A stretch of 64,000 nucleotides of DNA from Carnegiea gigantea (taxonomy: Eukaryota; Streptophyta; Magnoliopsida; Caryophyllales; Cactaceae): contig JAKOGI010000144.1 in the NCBI GenBank assembly GCA_029747015.1, positions 165,001 through 229,000 on the forward strand, written 5' to 3'. The first letter of the stretch is position 1, and each line of letters starts with the position of its first letter. The notes beneath the pieces were generated by a model. That model saw only the letters and a list, made by a program, of their open reading frames with translations. It searched no databases and was not told where the DNA came from. Below, in pieces: positions 22,486-34,200 of this stretch. Both the position numbers and the translations under genes were made by a program.

Positions 22486-25400
22486 GTAGTGATTGCTTAC
22501 GAGAGTCATACCGGGACTGTTTACATTATTCAGATGTAAGACCTGGTGGATCCGTGGATGAGTATGACATCTCATGTAATGCAATCTTTGGCCCATCTCG
22601 TTGGTTTGTCATCTCTCTGTAGACTAAGAATATTGGTTTGTTATTTCTAGTCAGCTGCATGTTAGGCCAAAAGGTTGCTGATACCACCAATGGAAAATGC
22701 ATAATTGAGGTCTAAAGTAGGCTAATACATCCACACTACTAGTTTGTCAGGGCATGTGATGTAAGTGTAACTTATTACGTATCCTTGTCATGCAACTTCC
22801 CATAGTTTCACTTGCTCGATGGGGACTATCAAAATTCCAAGAGTGAATCACCGATCAATCAAGAAAACAACAGTGTCGGCTGCTACTAAAATGTTCTTCA
22901 GAATTTCAAATCACAGTCCTCAAAACTAGTAATACATACATTTGTGAAAAGGGCAGAAAAATGTTTTTACTGTCAGAGTCCAAAAGCGACACCTTTAAAT
23001 ATTAAAATTTACTGTCTTGTAGTTTAGGACTTCAGGTATATATCCATTCACAATGTGGGAATAGCAATTAGATTTCTTTTTCCTTTTTTATTCTTTTTTT
23101 CCTTTGGTTGGGCCTTCAGGCTAACAAGAGGTATAACCCCAGAATGATGCATTGGTTTTTCCCAGATTCTCTGACCGTCAATAGTATTTAAGTGTTGACT
23201 GCTGTGCTGGATTACTAGTTTTACTTTTATCAAATGGCAGAGGTTTTTCCATTGCTGTACCCTGTGAATTAAAACTATGTAGCAAGTAGCCACTTATGCT
23301 GACCAAATTACAAGGCTAGTGACCCCACCCCAAAAAAAAAAAAAAATGTAACAAAGAAAAACAAAGGAAAAGGAGATTGGATAGTTGGCCACAAGCAATT
23401 GCTAAGAAGATAATTTTGCCAAGTTGGACAAGGCTCCACATCTTCCTTTGTCATCATGCAGAAATTGCCGTCTCTTTGTTGGTTTCTTCATTTGCTCTTT
23501 TCCTCCTCCCTCCTCTCTCTCTGCACTATTCTACCAAACACCTAAATGTTTGACCTATTCAAAAAGCTAATCTAGGTGTTTGATAGAATAGCTTTTTGAC
23601 AGAGTTTTTTGGATCCAAAGGCTAATTTGATGAGCCTTTTGGAAGAGTGTTTTAGAGAATTAGCTTTTTGTCTCACAACTTTGTTAGAAATAACTAATTT
23701 CACCTAGCAATTTTTCTACAAACAACTGATATAAATAGTTAATAATTATTTGCCAAATAGGGCCTGGTTGTTGCCTCCTGACCTAATCAAGGTGGGCTAG
23801 CTTGAAATAAAACGATAAATTAATGCTACTGTCAGCTATTTATTGGATTTTTGTATCCTTTCTCCTGCCTCTATCTCTACGTAACATTGTAACTTGATAA
23901 AAATAAACCTGCAACTCAGGATAAGAAAATTTATTTCTTCATGGTCACCAATCAACTTTAGGTTAAATCCCCAAATAGTCGTGGCCACTTATCTTTTTTT
24001 TTTTTGGTTGGTCCAGATCAAAATGAAAGCAGCATAAGCTAATATTGAACCACACGTTTGTAAGGTGATAATTGGGTTCATACTTCATATTGTGGTCCTC
24101 TACTCATGCAAACAGAGCAACCTTTGAACCTAGGACCATTATCTGTCTGCCCACTGTGCCAGCATGCTTCTCCCAGGGCGAGGAAAAAGGCTACCCTAGA
24201 CGTCAATTGTATTTTGTCAAATGAGTCAGAATTTCATGATTTGACTTACCCCCCAGCAGCCCAGTCTAATCTTCTGTCGGCAATTAATTGTACTAACTAT
24301 CATGCTAAAACCTTTTTATACTTATGATTAATTCTCCTTTCTGTCATTACTGGGTTTGACGTCTATGAGCAAGAATTCATGCTACCAAAAACTTGTTCAT
24401 TATCAGCACGCTAAGTCTATTGTCTGCTCTTACATGCTCGAACATACTTTGATTAGCTCTAATCTTTTTTCAAAAATGCTCTCAATCTGCTCTAATCTGT
24501 TAACCGCTCTTTCAAAATGCTGAAATAAATGGGCCCTAAACATTTCAGAAAAATTTTCTGTTTTCGTAAATCTTTAGGAATCAGCATACCCATGAGCATA
24601 AGTGTTTATGAAAATCTTAATATTGCGCGGTAATGATGATAAGTAGGAGAAGAATTCATGCTGTTAAGTTTGAGTTTTGGGCAGTATGATTGGTGCCAAA
24701 TGATGGGTTGCGACTAGTAGTGGCAGTAGCAGTAAGAGGCACTTGACTGTCAGATTGTGTGGTATTGAGTGTAGCAGGCACATCATTAAGATGAGGATTA
24801 GCCTCTTTCTAGTGTGAAAGTCCATGAAAGATGATTTGATTGCGGGTGTTGCTCTTTTTGATCTGAATGATTACCAGTTTTTTTGGGTGTTTCCCATTTG
24901 CCAATCTTGAAAGTCTTGTGTGTCATAATATGTTATGCTTCATTGTCTGTATCAGATGATCACCTGTGAATACTGTGATTTTGCTTTCTGTGTAGGAGAT
25001 TATGCAGCATGGGTCATTAATTCAGTCACTAAACATATCATTATCTTCCTTTTTAACACTCTCTCTAATTAAGCATGGTGGTTTGTCCCCATCCTGTTTT
25101 CACTAATTGTTAAATATCTATTATAATAGAACTCTAATCTCTCTTTTCACTGTTGTTAAGATGTAACTAATTTTTTTTTAAAAAAGGGAAATATGAGTGC
25201 TTAAAAGTTAAGTTGATAATAATAAGAATAAAAGGGTAATAATTAATAAATTCAAAAAAACCGTCAACTTTTTGTTGTTTCCTTGAATCAATAGTATGTC
25301 TTTTCTATTATTGGTGGCTGCCATTAGAGGTATTTTTGCGAGGTAGCCCACTTTAAGAAGTCAAATTTACATATAAATTTTAATTAGTGCAAACCCCGGC

Positions 25401-26215
25401 CAGTACAAGATTAGGGCAATATAATTGGCGGAAATTGTGATCCTTCCACTTTTAATGTTTGTGCCATATTATTTTGACTTGTGTCGGCAACTAATTGTTG
25501 GGAAAAGTAGAAAAACAAGCATATGTTAAGCGTCTCAACTTTCGGTAGACTTACCAAACGTGATTCTTCGAATGTTTTTTCGTAGATTTCAATAAGCAAC
25601 ACGCAAGACCTAACTATACCATGAAGAATTTGAACAAATTGGTTGAATACAGCAATTGTTGTCAGGAGTTGGATACTAGTTCGTATCATTATGAGGAAGA
25701 ATTCTACCGCTCATCAATTGTTTTACCACAAATTCAGCATTGTACGTTAAATTTTAGGTTGCAATTAGGCTGATTTAGTAGGGAATTGTTATTTGTTACG
25801 TCCTCTCCTACAATGCTACAGTTGGTTAGTTGAAGGGAGGTGTGAGGCTTTGACTATTTGATTTGCTTGTCAAATCTCAACGGGTAGAAGGATTTAGATA
25901 AAAGACTTTATTCAACAGAAGTCGACTTTGCATATCTTGGTTGCTTAAATACAAAATTTGCTAGTATATTGTTTCAATCATACGTGTTTGATTGATTTAC
26001 GTAATTGATGAAAACTATTGTGCGAATTATTTCGTTTCATTTAATTTGACGAATTAGTTGTATCGATTTACACTTAATTGAATTAATTTTTCGAAGAAAA
26101 CAAAGTTTTACTACAAATACTGGCAAATTTTATATAAATTCTTTAAACTACTTATAATTATCATCTATTCAGGGTGTGGTGATCAAGCAGGGCAATAAAA
26201 AACCAATTAGATATT
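22486..26215. other. Spacer without a recognised gene
   Basis: No coding region is supported. Positions 23535-23765 look like MITE debris ('aggtgtttgatagaatagctttttg' through 'tttgccaaatagggcct'). A C(n)A(n) tract lies at 23323-23346. Everything else is AT-rich single-copy-looking DNA. Confidence 0.35.
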
Positions 26216-26219
26216 ACCA

Positions 26220-26335
26220 TATTTATTTTATATATTTTTTTGGGGTGTGTTTATAATATATGCTTATATATCATATGGAAGTACATATACTCGAGTGTGT
26301 GATATAAACTTTGCCATGCATGAGTAGTACGGAAG
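26220..26335 (+). repeat. Left arm of a long-range inverted repeat
   Basis: The segment 'attttatatattttttggggtgtgttt' through 'gccatgcatg' matches, on the opposite strand, 28475-28605. Matching blocks include TATATTTTTTGGGGT, ATATGCTTATAT and CTCGAGTGT. The arms are about 2.2 kb apart and enclose the MITE at 27456. They may be two copies of one dispersed element in opposite orientation. Confidence 0.65.
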
Positions 26336-27455
26336 TGCAACAAGTTTCTATGGCAATCAAAGAAGTATAGGAGAATACAAAAGAACAGAAGGGATCAAGT
26401 ACTCCTTGTATGTATTACGTTCAATGTACGGCTTCAACAGTATTGTCCTTTCGCTTCCACGTTGAGCTACCTACTATTCATGTCAGATGGACATACATAA
26501 GAGAACGAGATCCTCACTGGCTCATGGTGATCACGAGTAGTGTTTTGGTTACTAGATCTCCTACTAAAAATGTAACGTTGTACATAATCATAGACTTAAA
26601 GGCTTTTAGTTTAGAATATTATTTTATTTTGAGTTTTTTTATTTTTACTTATGAGAACATATAAAAGACCAGGTTGAATCAGATTCAAATATATGTTTTA
26701 AACCCCCCCCAAAAATTATATAAGATAGAATATTGACCCTTTAAACTACACGTAAGATAGTAATGTTATATATCTTGAGCAAATTCATCTTTTGACTTGT
26801 CTTAATTTCTAATGAGGTTTTAACATATATTAGTGAAAACTGGATTTTCACATGCATTAATACATTTCAAATTAGATTTGTCAATATTGACTATTATACC
26901 GCCAATGTTGAAAAATAGATAAAATTTGAGATTCTGTATCCCACCTTAAGTTAATTAATTACATCAGATAATAAACTATCCCAAGTGTGACATCCAGTTA
27001 AAATTGTGATATTAACCATGATATGAATAACAGATAAGGATCATAGTAGTTTGCACGTGTACCTATTACAATGGAAGATGTGACTAGGCTTGGGTTTGTG
27101 GTTGTCTTGTACAATACATGGTCCAATTATTCAATAATTGATAAGCACAATACAAGGTCTCCCTGCCTCTTCTAGTCTTCTTACAACCGAAAGGTGCCAA
27201 TCTCTGAGATCTTTCTTTCATATTTGGGGTCCTCATCATTAATACAGTAGTACTGCGGATTATTCTTTGTTTTTTGCACTATTTGACCACCCCCTAAGTA
27301 GATGACAGTTATAAGTGGTTTAAAGAATTTATGTAGAACTTAAATTTGAACCGTTTTGCGCTTATATTATACTGATAATTTGTCGTATTTTAATGAGTTA
27401 CATAGAGTCTTAGAACAAATGATATAGAGATATTCAAGTAGGTATTATATTTTTT

Positions 27456-27869
27456 GGCCGTGTTCGGTAACAATGTTTTGGGTAGCGTTTAGCGTTTTAA
27501 CAAGGTCAATATACTCATTAGTTAATTTTTAGTGTTCGGTAAACTAGTGTTTTGATTAGCATTTCAAGTAGCATTTAGCTTTTTAAGCAACATTTTTGAA
27601 AAGCTAACAGTATTAACGTTTGACATTTAAAAGTAGCGTTTCATATTTTTTAGCCAAAAAATATCCTTTAAAAATTTTATCTTTGGAAATTATCTACATC
27701 CTTTTATGTCAATTTACATTGATCAGCTAGCGTAACAGCTAAATTTACCGAACACATTAGTTTCAACTGCTAGTCTAAACAGCTATCCGTTAACAACTAA
27801 ATTAGAAATGCTATCCGCTATCTAAACAGTTATCCGCTACCTAAACAGCTAATTTTACCGAACATGGCC
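27456..27869. mobile_element. MITE with GGCCGTGTTCGGTAA termini
   Basis: The left end is GGCCGTGTTCGGTAACAATG. The inverted right end is GGCCATGTTCGGTAAAATT. The 15-bp termini match except for one base. The element is about 414 bp. The interior contains repeated 'gctaccaaacagctatccgct' and 'gtagcgtttagcgtttt' words, partly inverted relative to each other. No ORF. Confidence 0.7.
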
Positions 27870-28474
27870 TTTATCAACATTTATTTGATTTGTATTTTCA
27901 CCAATATCTACAAATATGTTTTTTCATCTTGAGCTATAAAACATGGATATTTGTTACTTTTGTGTCCAAAGACATACCAATTATGATTTTTGGAAAAAAC
28001 AAAGAAAGATTAACTATTACAATTTTGGGATACAAAATAATTTGCTTCAAAGATAAATCCTGAAAAGTTTGAGCATTATTTCGGTAATATAAGTAGCACC
28101 CAGTATCAAATCCATGACACTTATGAATAAATATATATTTGAGTGCAAATTATTTTTAAATGTGTATTTGTTTTATAAATATATATTTTTTATAATCAGT
28201 TCTTGGTATACATATGTTTACGTGACACTTATGAATAAATATATTTCCACGAAATTCCCGGTCACAGGGAAGGGTGAGATCGATAAATTTCATATCAATA
28301 AGTTTAATTAAGAAAGTGGATACAGTGGACAGAACACAAAACTATGAAACCATGCATGTTGACTAGTATGCGATTGGCAATGGTAGGTTGCATAAAGAGT
28401 TCAAGTTTTCAACTTCAAAGTGTTAAGGTTCTTGAATTTGGATCACATGTTCAGTTTACCAACAAAGCCTATAT

Positions 28475-28605
28475 CATACGCTCGAGTGTATATACTCTCA
28501 TGTGACATATAAGCATATATAATAAATATACCCCAAAAAATATATAAAATAGATTCGGGAGCACGTGCTCCCGAATGTACATTATAATTTGCCCATGCAT
28601 GGTAG
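28475..28605 (-). repeat. Right arm of inverted repeat, with 22-bp palindrome
   Basis: This is the inverted counterpart of 26220-26335. Unlike that copy it contains a perfect 22-bp palindrome at about 28553-28574 (TTCGGGAGCAC and its complement), whose centre is the G-box hexamer CACGTG. The palindrome may be the fused termini of a small insertion. Confidence 0.65.
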
Positions 28606-29458
28606 TTGAGTGTTCTCGTATATAGTTTGTCTTTGGATTTTGACTAATTTGTAGCGTCCTTTTTATGGTTAGCATGTAGTATTCATAAGAACATATAATA
28701 ATATTATATTGAAACTTTAATTTTCAAAGTTTATATCTTATTTGATAGCATATAAGAGTCTGAAAGTTCAATAAGAACAAGGCAAGTATTGTATTAATGT
28801 GTGAATTTGAATCCAAGCACCCCTAGGGGAATGTGGCAAGTTGGACAAGTTTTTTTCGATCGTTAATTTCCATTAAAGAGTTGCATTCAAGACTCGACAT
28901 ATCTGACTATATAGTAGATCAAAACCTAACAAAACAATACACAACATAGGCACACCTAGTTATTCATGGATAACTCAAAGGGACGTAGAAAGGCTCAAGG
29001 AGGGTTTTTTTTTTTTTTGGGGGGGGGGGGGGGGCTACCAAAATCTAGGCCAAAGAATCTAGTTGCTCCCCTCGTGATTCCCAAAGGAAACTATGCAAGG
29101 CCTGCAAATACTTGAAAACCAAGAGTTCCATAGTTATGAGAGAACAAAAATGCCATTGCACGAATAGGGTGGTTGGCAATGTGTCATCTAACTGTTTCAT
29201 CATTGGATCGTCTCTTTCACCATGCTATTCATATTTTGCACCGCCTCTGTCATCTCTGATCTTACGTGACTATTCATCCTCAAATCCATGTCAACTAACT
29301 ATTTCATCATTGAATCATCTCAAGGCTTGAACATTTTGGTACACCTTCCTCAATATTTGAATTCAGTTTTCATTGTTTCATATGATTAATAACAAAAATT
29401 AGCTGTAAAAAAGGGGAAAAAAAAGAGATACCACTAATTCGTGAAGTATCATTTTTAA
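28606..29458. other. Spacer with a T(n)G(n) tract
   Basis: No gene. A pure T run (29005-29018) passes directly into a pure G run (29019-29034). Confidence 0.5.
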
Positions 29459-29761
29459 GGTCCTCTTCTTTTCGTTGGTAAATCTAAATTTACCAACCTC
29501 AACTAATTTCAACCAACTTCAACTCATACCAATGGACTTCAAACTATTTCACGAACTTTCACCCACTTTAACCAACTTCCTACTATTTTAACCAATTCCT
29601 ACCCATCATACCCCAAAAAAAAAAATTCAATCCATTTCAACCAACTTTAATCCACTTTAATAAAAAATTCTCGAGTTTAACCTACTTCAAGCCGCTTCTA
29701 CCAATTTCAACCAAGTTCACCATTTACCAACTCATATTTTCCAACAAAAAGAACAGATCCT
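29459..29761. mobile_element. MITE, GGTCCTCTTCTTTTCGTTGG family
   Basis: The left end is GGTCCTCTTCTTTTCGTTGG. The inverted right end is AGGATCTGTTCTTTTTGTTGG less one base, so the match is good over about 20 bp. The interior is 'caaccaacttcaac', 'aatccactttaat' and similar words, shared with 10789-11072. No ORF. Confidence 0.7.
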
Positions 29762-31256
29762 AACTTAAGTGATTCAAATTTCATGTCCAATTTTTCATGT
29801 CAACACTGATAAGTCATGTCAAGTTTATAAATTAATTGATAATACGAGTCTTGAATCTACTAAATTTTACCTTAACTCATTTACACTTCTATGAATTGAA
29901 AATATTGGCATGCTGTAACAACCTAAACTCCAAATCTTTGACCCCACTAATTTTTCAGATATGTATGAACACAATATAGATATGTTAAATTACAAATTCT
30001 TTATACATCTCACCATAAAAGAAAATTCCCCTTCATTAATAAACAAATTGTTTCCTTAGATTTACAGAATCTAGGGAATGTAGAGCTTAGATTTATTAAT
30101 AATTTAGGGTAAACAAAAGTTGGGGGAAAAGAAAACAAAAGAGGGTTTGGGTTGGCTCTCAGTTTGAAAATGACAACAGTAAAACGGATATGCTAAAAGG
30201 AAATCTACTGAAGCAAAAAAAAAAAAAAAAAAAAAAACCTGAAAAAAGAATGAGAGATGAGCAGAGATTTTTCCTTCAAGTCTCTCTTTCTCTCTCACAC
30301 CTTTTTCCTTTTCTGTGAATCTCCTCTCAATCTTTCTTTAAGACCTTGAACTTGAAAATTGGAAAAGGGGGGGGGGGGGGGGGGGGGGGGGGGCTCAATA
30401 ATTTCATAATATTTTGATGGGCAAAAATCCGTACCCTTTCTGACAACGACCACTGAAGAATGGGGGCACATGCCTGCTGTAATATCAGTGGGAGCATCAG
30501 CATCATCAACCCAATGGACGGCCTTGATTTATTGGGTATGGTTCTTTCAACGGCTCCGATCTTCCCGTTTCCATAAACATGCACTCTCTCTCTCTTTCCC
30601 CCTTTTAATTGTTGATGAAATGCAAATATGATAATATCCTCTTCCTTCTTCATCTCTTCGTCCTCCTCTCTCTCTCTCTCTCTACTGCTGCCCAGGTCGA
30701 GTTCTGGTCGGGTGATGCCTATTTAAGGTTCTTCTGTCTTTCTCTTTCAGAAATTTGTCACTCAAAGTTAGTGAGTAGGTAGCAGTACCACACGAGACCC
30801 TCCTGATTGCCTTCTCATAATTTCTTGAAAGTCGTGCTCCCATTGTATTTGAGCTCCTTTTGAGGTTTTGAATCTTCAATTTGCTCTTATATATAGGTAT
30901 CCAGTAAAAAAAAGTTGCTTCCTTTCCCCCCCCCCCCCATTCTTGGGTTGATATGGGTATGGGCAGATATGCCGGAGAACGGGTTTTGAAGGTCTGAATT
31001 TATATGGGTTTGGTTTAGTTTTTAGGAATGTGGAGTGTTGGTTGCCATTTTTGAGATTGTTTCAGTTCTGGGTTCAATTTAAGTGGGCCAATTGATGAAG
31101 GAATGGAATGTGGTGGGTATTAGCAAGGAGAGGGTTTTTATGGGGGATAAGGGATTTGAACGGGGTACGTTGAAGTGGGAGATTATTAAACTACCTATAG
31201 GAAAGGATTGTGTGAAATAGTTTTAGCATCTACCCGGAAAAAAGAAAGGGTGGGAT
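29762..31256 (+). promoter_or_regulatory. Promoter and leader of the ARF gene
   Basis: Contains a 27-base G run (30367-30393), an A run near 30215-30236 and (CT)n tracts near 30585 and 30665-30684. A TATATATA at 30888-30895, 362 bp before the ATG, is a possible TATA box, though the CT tracts upstream of it look more like leader sequence. Several short upstream ATGs (for example near 30953) precede the coding start. Start site and any 5' UTR intron are not resolved. Confidence 0.35.
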
Positions 31257-34200
31257 ATGAAGCTTTCAACAGCAAGAGTGGATCAGCAAGAGCAAGAAGG
31301 TATCTTCTCCTTGCCTTTTAATTCTCTTGGTTTAAGACGGCATAATATCCTTGTGAGTTTCGGGTTTTCATTGTGAAATTTGGTTGGTTTAAGAGGATTT
31401 TGGATTCATAGCAGGATCCATGAATAACCCAACATTATGATCTTATCTATATCATGTCTGTTGACTACTCTTGTTTGCGTCATATGTTCCATGGGACTGT
31501 GGCAGGGGGTGAGAAGAAGTGCTTGAATTCGGAGTTATGGCATGCTTGTGCTGGTCCTTTGGTGTGCCTTCCGAATCCTGGAAGCAGGGTGGTCTACTTT
31601 CCACAGGGTCACAGTGAGCAGGTTTATCTGAAAGCCTGATCTCTTGGTTTGATTTAAGATAAAACATTTAATGTGCTTAATTATGAGGTTTTAACCCTTT
31701 GTATTTGAACCCAGGTTGCTGCCACAACTAGTAGGGATGTTGATGGGCAGATACCCAGTTATCCCAATTTGCCTCCACAGTTGATCTGCCAACTCCACAA
31801 TGTCACAATGCATGTTTGTGCTTTGATCCTAAACTTGAATTTTATTTGGTTTGCACTATGTGAAAATGATAATTGTATTTCCACCCTTGTCTTTGAAAAT
31901 AAGAAGGGTGCAAAAATAGGAAGCTTATCAACTTTCAAGTTGAAAGCTAGAACTAATCACTTGATTGAAATTTCAGGCTGATGTTGAGACAGATGAGGTC
32001 TATGCCCAAATGACTTTGCAGCCTCTGACTCCAGTAAACTTTCCATCGTTGTAGCTGGGTAATAGGATTATTTCCTTTGCTATTTTATGTCCCAGAAGAA
32101 TTAATCTGTGTTTCACCCTTGCAGCAAGAACAAAAGGACATATATCTTCCAGCAGATTTTGGAATCCCAAGTAGGCAGCCTACTAATTACTTCTGCAAAA
32201 CACTGACAGCCAGTGATACCAGTACTCATGGAGGTTTTTCCGTCCCTCGCCGTGCAGCTGAGAAAGTTTTCCCTCCACTGGTAGTGTTAATTCTTCTTGT
32301 GTCTTGAGTGCAGTTAATGCTTCTTGCTTGTGTCTAACTTTCTATCTGTTTTTCTGCCTTATTTCCATCTGCAGGACTATTCTCAGCAGCCTCCTGCTCA
32401 GGAGCTGGTTGCTCGAGATTTACATGATGTTGAGTGGAAGTTTCGACATATTTTTCGGGGTAAGTATCCATTTTGGATTTGGAAATTTACCCTTGTGCTT
32501 TTGGTTCGGACAAGCTCTGAGGAAGAAATTACTCCCTCCCTCCCAAAGGAGAGTCCATCTTAGAACTGGGAGCCCACTTTTTGTGAGACATAAATAAGGC
32601 TCTTTCTAAGATGGACTGTCGTTTTGGCATGGAGGGAGTACCATTCTTGTTTCCCATGTGCCTTGGTCAGCTGCAAAGCCCCAACTTTTTTTCCATTGTC
32701 GCAAATAAAGGGTGTATGCTTGTGATAAATATCATCCCTCCTCTTCGTCTGCATTTATTTCTATCCCTAGCCCATGTCAAGTGTGCATGAACTGATCTCC
32801 TATGTGCAATTTCTTGTTGCGGGTGCACAACAGGGAGAGTGGTAACGGAAAGTGGCTGTACATTTATCTGTTGTGGTAAATGGTAATGACGTCTTAGTGT
32901 TTGTGCAACTGAAAGCATCCATCAAGTACCTCAATAGGAATGAGCCAAACACTTCGAAGCAGCTTATGTAATGCTGTCTTGACTGCATAGGTGTTTTTAT
33001 CTAGTATGGTGCATGTTTCAATACTGTGATTGTTGTTACAGCAAGTCGGTAGACTGAAGCATGAACGAAGATGTATGATACAATCCTACATGTTTTTTAT
33101 CTAGTATGGTGCATGTTTCAATACTGTGATTGTTGTTACAGCAAGTCGGTAGACTGAAGCATGAACGAAGATGTATGATACAATCCTACATGTTAAATAT
33201 ACATTGCAACTTAAGGATATCTCCTTTTGATGTCTTTGTGGTCGTGCAATTCCATGATCTCTTTAAGAAGTTGATGATCTTCTGAGAATGTGTCTTCTTA
33301 GAACCACAGGCATCAATAGATGTGAAGACTTTTCGAATCAATTATAAGCACGTGATGTCTGAACTGTTGTGTAATGAAGGATTCACGTTAAGTCACTGAG
33401 AGCGAAACAGTGCACTTACCACCATAGGTGTGCCAACAACGATTATGAAACAATCAGATACGCTTTGTTCTGCTGGGAAAATCTGGATGAGGTTGAGCTC
33501 TTCCAAAGTGTCTGTCATATATCAGACCTCATTTTTGCCTCTCCACTGGAATCGCATTGGTTTATAGCCACATGTGTGCTCTTATAGTTCCTATAATATA
33601 TTTACTCCACACGTGTTGTTGCCGTGTGGTATGAATGGGAAAAAAGGGGGGTTAAGTTGGAAGTTGTGCTTCCGAATTCTGATCATGCAAAAGCAAATGT
33701 TTTGCTGACTTTTAGAGATAGCCTGAGCCTGTATATAAGTTTCAAACTAGGTCACCGCTGTAGTGAAGTATATGCCTCTAGTGGTTCTACTATTGATGAT
33801 TTGTAAATGATGAGCAGAAGACAATCCTATGTGGATATAAAGATGGCACTTACATTGTAATTTTGATAAATGTGATTAGAGAGAAGGAAATCAAATACCA
33901 TTGCCTTCAGGCTCAGTCATCTTATGCAAATAGAATTTGTTACATGGATGTGGTTACTAGGATGAAAGTTGAGGTTTATTTCAGTATGCTGCATCCATGA
34001 ATTTTTTTTTTCTCTTTTTTTTTTTTGGGGTTTTTTGGGGGGGGGGGGGTTGGGATGCCACCTGGCATCATAAGAGAGGGTGGTTTGTTTTTTGCAAGAG
34101 GCCGCAGATGATGGCTTTTCTGTCCTTTTTTTGGGTTCTGTTTCTTTGTTTTCCCCTTTTTTTTTGGGGGGGGGGGGTTCAGGGAAAGGGTAATTTCCTC

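Noticed and set aside
24121..24161. tRNA-like box A (TGGCACAGTGGG) and box B (GGTTCAAAGG) on the minus strand
   Set aside because: The two boxes are only about 19 bp apart, shorter than the usual spacing, and box B lacks the GA..CC end. No cloverleaf can be drawn, so neither a tRNA nor a SINE is called.
30104..30298. Short ORFs around homopolymer runs in the ARF promoter
   Set aside because: They consist of translated poly-A, poly-G or CT repeats.
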